From Corallococcus sp. NCRR (lineage in GTDB: Bacteria > Myxococcota > Myxococcia > Myxococcales > Myxococcaceae): a stretch of 64,000 nt of DNA. The notes below the pieces were generated by a model that was given only the letters and a program-made list of their open reading frames with translations, was not told the origin of the DNA and made no database searches. The DNA is taken from contig NZ_CP114039.1 in the NCBI RefSeq assembly GCF_026965535.1, forward strand, positions 6,820,001 through 6,884,000, in the 5' to 3' direction. The position numbers and the translations under genes were made by a program. This document shows positions 63,201 to 64,000 of the stretch, piece by piece. Each line of letters opens with the position of its first letter. The first letter of the stretch is position 1.

Positions 63201-64000
63201 AAGCTCCGTGGACATCAGCACGTCGCTGCTCCAGGCGCAGGGCATCACCGACGTCCAGAAGCTGTCGCCGGACGACATCAACGCGGTGCTGGAGCGCACG
63301 TTCGAGAACCACGCGAAGAACACCGGCCTGCTGGGCACGGTGGACAGCGCGATGCGGCGGCTGCGTGACGTGCGCGCGGCGGACGTGGACGAGGTGGCGG
63401 CGCTCATCGACTTCGGCCTGGACACGCCGGTGGTACTGGACGGCCTGCGCCGGCTGGCCGTGGTGCGCGAGCGCATGGACGCGGAGGCCGCCGCCCGCCA
63501 GGAGCAGGTGCTGGTGGAGGCGGAGGCGGGCGTCGAAGGCCTGCTGGAGCTGGCGCGTCAGTCCGGCGCGGTGCTGCTGCACACGTCGGCCCGGCTGGCG
63601 CGTTCGCTGAGCGAACTGCCCGGAGCGCGTGAGTCCCTGTCCCGCGTGGGCGCGCTGGTGTTGGAGGGCGCGTCGGTGGAGCTGGGCGCGGCGCTGCACC
63701 GGGCCGCGGGCGTGGAGGTGTGGCTGTCCGGTGATGCCCAGGAGGGCGCGCTGCTGCCGCGCACGTTGGCGGAGCGCATCCCCGCGAACCTCCAGGCCTG
63801 GGTGCTGGACGCGGCCGGTCAGCCCGTGCCCGCGGGTGTGGTGGGCGAGCTGGCCCTCGCGGGCGCGGGGCTCCCCACAGCGCTGTGGCGCGCGGGTGAT
63901 GAAGAGCACCGGCGTCTGGTGCCGCACCCTCGCGAGGCTTCCGCGAAGCTGTTCCGCACCGGCCGCCACGCCCGCATGCGCGGGGATGGCCGGCTGGAGC
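51259..64000 (+). CDS. Giant hybrid NRPS-PKS, FAAL-ACP-C-A-T-KS-AT-T-C-A(degenerate)-monooxygenase, partial at window end
   Basis: An open frame of 4247 codons with no stop by 64,000. FAAL (1-580, YTSGSTGTPKG) activates a fatty acid. ACP (715-790, Ser751). C1 (about 815-1250, HHAVSDA at 939). A (1262-1770; my code reading D-G-M-H-H-A-A-V-A, no prediction). T (Ser1811). KS (1878-2305; Cys2051, His2187, His2227). AT (2395-2690; Ser2489, malonyl-type HAFH at 2585). T (Ser2979). C2 (3033-3490, HHIVGDT at 3174). The final module is a degenerate A domain holding a luciferase-like monooxygenase (about 3731-4050). GTG start with weak site. Makes a lipopeptide-polyketide. Confidence 0.95.
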   Translation, partial: MTDLAPRSLSGLLLTLAQGSSAYAPLYTFLGDDGEETVWRAFDLDVRARRIASALRERGAHGERVLLLYPPGLDYIAGFFGCLYAGAVAVPAYPPDPMRLERTLPRLRAIIQDARASVVLTTSGILGLSDFVFEQAPDFRALHWMATDALPEGGEGDWVAPEGLGAESLAFLQYTSGSTGTPKGVMLTHGNLLHNLSLIHGAFGARADSVGVIWLPPYHDMGLIGGILEPLYGGFPVALMSPMSFLKRPMAWLEAVSRFGGTISGGPNFAFDLCVRKSTPEERRALDLSRWEVAFCGAEPIRPETLERFVEAFGPSGFRREAFYPCYGLAEGTLIVSGGEKSTPPVSVTISGEAMERHRAEEVVAAEPGARTLVGCGRTLEAQRIAIVDPETLERRGPGEVGEIWVSGPSVAQGYWGREEATRETFHARIAHEDGGPYLRTGDLGFLRPEGELYVTGRRKDLIILRGRNHYPQDLEATVEGAHPALRPGGGAVFAVEVGGEERAVVVQEIDVRRLGGLREQLAAADAAVGTLRQRLAESHEVQAHAVVLIEPGSLPKTSSGKVQRHACRAAFLAGTLQEVTAWRAVPPGGTARAPLPASSAAPGFGASGLGASTEARAASIPGDGRPRSDTAASISASVLVASTEAADSGAAASGSGAAASAVLGSGATGATRPLASSGPSAGHEGRAVSSTSPGAGSEVREAVPGSVGLPANPDEAALVAWLRDVVARHVRMLREDIDVDAPVTRYGLDSLGAVDLAHEVGTGTGLTVPMEWLLQGPSITSLAHRLASLRDAAGPAPRRRDVGSDREASSSQARLFFLSRYAPGDVSYNLPAAVRLEGDLDVAALEGSLVALAARHEGLRTSFREAPGQPRQVISEDASLPLTRVSLESLPANAREAEALRMAHEEARRPFDLERGPLVRATLLTLDARTHVLVLVMHHAVSDATSMAVLVREVSALYSALREGRPSPLPALPLDYADAADWQRDSLDGAALESRLDYWRTQLAGAPQLLELATDRPRPSRRGSSGARVPVVLEAGLADSVRRLAEREGVTPFMVLLAAFQTVLARRSGQDDISVGTAIAGRQRAEFQGLVGLFVNSLVLRTRLSGAPSFRELLGRVRDTALGAYAHQDVPFERVVEALKPPRELGHTPLFQVMFNLQGARVDAPVLQGLQSRLLDVHTGTSMFDLTLSLAESPHGFEGWLEYSTELFDADTVERLAGHLRVLLEAAIAAPGTSIHELPWMTDAERHQVLTAWNDTALDYPSGGTIPEQFALQAARTPAAVAVEDGDLRLTYAQLEARANPLAHFLRARGVGPDVPVAVCMERSVDFVVTVLAILKAGGAYVPLDASYPARRLALMMEDARPRMLLTTRALRERLHVPDASLACVFVDALALDDQPVAAPEVTVGPRNLAYVIFTSGSSGRPKGVANEHRGVLRLVHAEPYSRVGQRETGMLFAPLSFDGSVMELWTMLLHGGRLVIFPGNVPAGDMDTLARVVERHAVGFAHLPSGLFSQLVEHRPDLLVRLREVHVAGDVISAPHVRRAVELRGRSVINAYGPSECSVAASFFTVERPEQAGASVPIGAPLANTTAYVLDARLQPVPVGVPGELFLGGDGVVRGYVSRPDLTAERFVPDAWGTKPGARLYRTGDRVRWRADGTLDFLGRTDHQVKVRGFRIELPEVEAALRELPEVHEATAVVREDVPGDKRLVAYAMPRPGQVLEPTRLREALRRKLPDYMVPSLFVALPTLPLNPSGKVDRKALPAPDSEATGRSERYVAPSHPLEEQIAAAWARELGADRVGTQDHLFNDLGGTSLSVMRLASRLKEALGRDVPVVWLFEHPTVESLAQRLEHESRSPGSPAPSPTAPGHRPREASKPGASGSIAIVGMAGRFPGAGTVEAFWRNLREGVESITRFSPEELEHLPSLPEGFELWYHPAFVPAAGVLDDVEGFDHAFFDMSLREAQFTDPQQRLFLQTAWAALEDAGVNPERYPGAISLYAGAAASGYAEAVRQSMPLDAASFFELNGTATHESLPTKASFKLGLTGESTLLYTACSTGLVAVHLACQSLRTGQSDVALAGASRLSLPQRTGYVAQEGLIFSPDGHCRAFDARAQGTLPGNGVGAVVLKRLEDAVRDGDSIYAVIRGSALNNDGRNKSGFTAPSVQGQAAVVSQALANAGVSPEAVGYVEAHGTATPLGDPIEVAALTRAYGLGAEHRGRIALASLKTNVGHLDTAAGLAGLMKAALALHHGEIPPSLHFEKPNPQIDFDAGPFFVNTTLRSWPRSETPRFAAVSSFGIGGTNAHAILEEAPMRQSGSTTRSHQLVVLSARSPEALEAAARRLEAKGVGDSALADLAFTHAVGRKAFEYRRAVVVKDTEDLSRQLQKPVTLAKSPGKAPRVAFVFSGQGSQRLAMGRELAEASPLFRAHLDACLALLDAPLRAQVSAVLAPEADASADLADTRVALPALFSVQVALARMWQDLGVTPSTVMGHSFGEYAAACVAGALSLEDAMRLAVVRGELMHRMPPGAMLAVALPVERVQSLVSGRLSVAAVNAPDRCVVSGPVEEVERLEAELKGLKAGAVRMPAPHAFHSADVEPLMPELARVVGTLRWSEPAVRYVSSLTGAVVQPGQLAAPDYWTEQMRQPVRFTRAVEALQADGCTVLLEVGPGQDVTPLVRANVARPEGGGASVVALASLRVGGKTTEQMGWLQAVGELWVAGVSVDWSAFYAHEQRLRLHLPTYAFQTKPVWVQPRARATTSPFAPPSAGTVRPPHVPAASADHAPEPLAPAASTGRVLEVTSDLALVTASVRAPQASSAMTATASVRAPQTASAMSASTSAPQSASSTVTAPNGVSQSESAMTATASVLAPQVASAMSAPASAAQSTSAMADPIDSSQGASATTEPAGGSHGVPVHGLRPEAEEAAHGAAVPMVVEPAPAAPPPGRADAPRGDIEERVAALWRDRLGLEFVGRHDDFLELGGNSLTAAQLLNQLREAFGVNLPLAALFEAPTVAGIAERLEPLLLQAPQAPVSTELPLVPLPRDGSELPLSFVQERVWRLEQHLPGLSAYNLPFVLRLEGDLDADVMERGIQEIVQRHESLRTTYDTVDGRPVQRFHARMRVPLTRVELRGPMETREPEALRLAREDAAKPYDLVHGPVLRTTLVRLDTKLHLLIASIHHIVGDTMSIALFVQELGQLYDAFLQGKPSPLKPLPLQYADFGAWQRRGITSGRLAEQDQGWRQRLAGMPRKLDLPTDRPRSNEPRISSHRMTLDFPPALAHELVAFTRREGFTGYMTVLAAWQTLLHRYSGQTDVVVGTPIANRTRPELMPLIGYVAHSEAFRTRFTEGLTFRELLAQVRGEVADAQTRPDVPFEYLVEALIPGHDIGRGRMTDSVFVYHTGASSSETLELIGLRATLVEVPGTPVQWGSTLSALTLVLFESPTRVHGALEYASDLFDAATTARLMEHFQVLLAAALANPDTQVAHLPLATEDERRAWPTPRATPGLVPVPTLLAERRARHADATALSQGETHWTWAELGARADALSAKLKALGVKAGTPVAVCLRTSPEKLAALWGVLGAGGACVALGPSDLSHLPVYAPEGAPVPVLVTTRALVASVRVDAARVVYVEDVPAATEATAVDVEPQALAWLLPTGRGQPAWALGHRELAEFFTGLDTRLSPPDGGAWLAASEPSSDRPDLEALWALTRGLRVVFPPERITARLVSLGDGGPRAKAMDLSLIYFANDEDTLTGPKYELLLEGAKFADANGFSAVWTPERHFHSFGGLYPQPAVVAAGLATVTKHLRLRSGSVVLPLHDPLLIAEQWSVVDNLSQGRVGLSVATGWHTQDFTFAPANYEKRRDILLEKLSTLRALWRGERFKRPAGAGSTAEVGLRPKPVQKELPVWLTATGNPETFRMAGELGAGVLTGLLSHSLEELKQKVALYRDAWRRNGHPGRGHITCMLHTYLGDDEQEVLRTVRQPLLGYFRSSVDISTSLLQAQGITDVQKLSPDDINAVLERTFENHAKNTGLLGTVDSAMRRLRDVRAADVDEVAALIDFGLDTPVVLDGLRRLAVVRERMDAEAAARQEQVLVEAEAGVEGLLELARQSGAVLLHTSARLARSLSELPGARESLSRVGALVLEGASVELGAALHRAAGVEVWLSGDAQEGALLPRTLAERIPANLQAWVLDAAGQPVPAGVVGELALAGAGLPTALWRAGDEEHRRLVPHPREASAKLFRTGRHARMRGDGRLE
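53030..53370 (+). other. Ala/Ser/Gly-rich interdomain linker between FAAL and ACP
   Basis: About 115 residues (roughly 590-705 of the giant synthetase) of Ala, Ser, Gly, Pro and Thr with few large residues. It is a flexible, disordered tether connecting the fatty-acid-activating domain to its carrier. Similar linkers are found in other myxobacterial assembly lines. It carries no catalytic motif. Confidence 0.8.
59700..59950 (+). repeat. Imperfect tandem repeat in the AT-T linker (126-bp period)
   Basis: Two ~42-residue units starting at 59701 and 59827 share MTATASV.AP and ASAMSA..SA blocks. The DNA is the same over long stretches (ATGACGGCCACGGCGTCGGT in both). They encode an Ala/Ser/Thr-rich linker between the AT and T domains (about residues 2815-2900). 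The repeat probably varies in copy number between strains without affecting chemistry. Confidence 0.7.
62450..63410 (+). other. Embedded luciferase-like monooxygenase domain
   Basis: Residues about 3731-4050 of the giant synthetase fit the flavin-dependent luciferase-like monooxygenase family known from natural-product assembly lines (LLM type): start LSLIYFANDEDTL, then VWTPERHFHSFGGLYPQPAV, LRSGSVVLPLHDPLLIAEQW, and GLSVATGWHTQDF. It sits inside an A-domain shell whose ATP-binding core motif is degraded (LLPTGRGQPAWAL in place of YTSGSTGxPKG), while the RTGR motif survives near the window end. Such domains oxygenate a carrier-bound intermediate, for example by alpha- or N-hydroxylation. The exact site is unknown. 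Confidence 0.85.

Noticed and set aside
59971-63969. 1332-codon open frame on the minus strand
   Set aside because: Antisense of the giant synthetase; composition is Arg/Gln/His-rich and it has no ribosome site or recognisable domain.

Overview
The window is GC-rich bacterial DNA and looks like a myxobacterial chromosome, probably Myxococcaceae (Corallococcus/Myxococcus-like). This rests on base composition, GTG/TTG starts, a PilZ-Hsp70 fusion, an S46 dipeptidyl-peptidase, and trans-AT-free NRPS/PKS genes with Ala-rich linkers. The species is an inference; no rRNA or tRNA was seen.

Region 1 (about 1-18,200) is an integrated virus-like element. A minus-strand 'late' operon (10190 down to 306) encodes a proline-rich protein, a P-loop packaging-type ATPase, a likely major capsid protein, a GH19 endolysin and many small membrane proteins. 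A second minus-strand 'early' operon (about 17.9 kb down to 11315) is a chain of small genes joined by ATGA/GTGA/TTGA overlaps, ending in an HUH-type rolling-circle Rep. Three short plus-strand genes, including a helix-turn-helix protein, sit between them. There are no tail, portal, terminase or integrase genes. The set resembles small tailless, probably membrane-containing phages more than caudoviruses or inoviruses.

Region 2 (18,500-26,700) starts with a cyclophilin, a chromate transporter, a secreted Cys-rich protein and a divergent LysR/DsbA-like pair. It then holds a compact cassette: two tandem, nearly identical small precursor peptides with six cysteines each, a MauE-type membrane protein, a membrane-tethered thioredoxin-like protein, an ABC exporter and an S26 signal-peptidase-like protein. 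This looks like a disulfide-rich peptide maturation and export system that I do not recognise as described.

Region 3 (26,800-37,300) is a five-module-type operon: NRPS (A-T-C-A-T), PKS (KS-AT-ACP), type II thioesterase and an unusual acyl-CoA dehydrogenase. It is followed by an array of 25-bp palindromes (37,370-37,667).

Region 4 (37,700-51,160) is mostly ordinary chromosome: amidohydrolase, metallo-beta-lactamase-fold protein, AraC regulator, S46 peptidase, DUF2268-like lipoprotein, phytanoyl-CoA dioxygenase-like protein, guaA, a lipoprotein, guaB and a PilZ-Hsp70 fusion.

Region 5 (51,259 to the window end) is a giant hybrid assembly-line gene, still open at 64,000: FAAL-ACP-C-A-T-KS-AT-T-C-(degenerate A with an embedded luciferase-like monooxygenase). 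A perfect 20-bp inverted repeat precedes it. The two assembly lines are separated by 14 kb of housekeeping genes and may or may not belong to one pathway.
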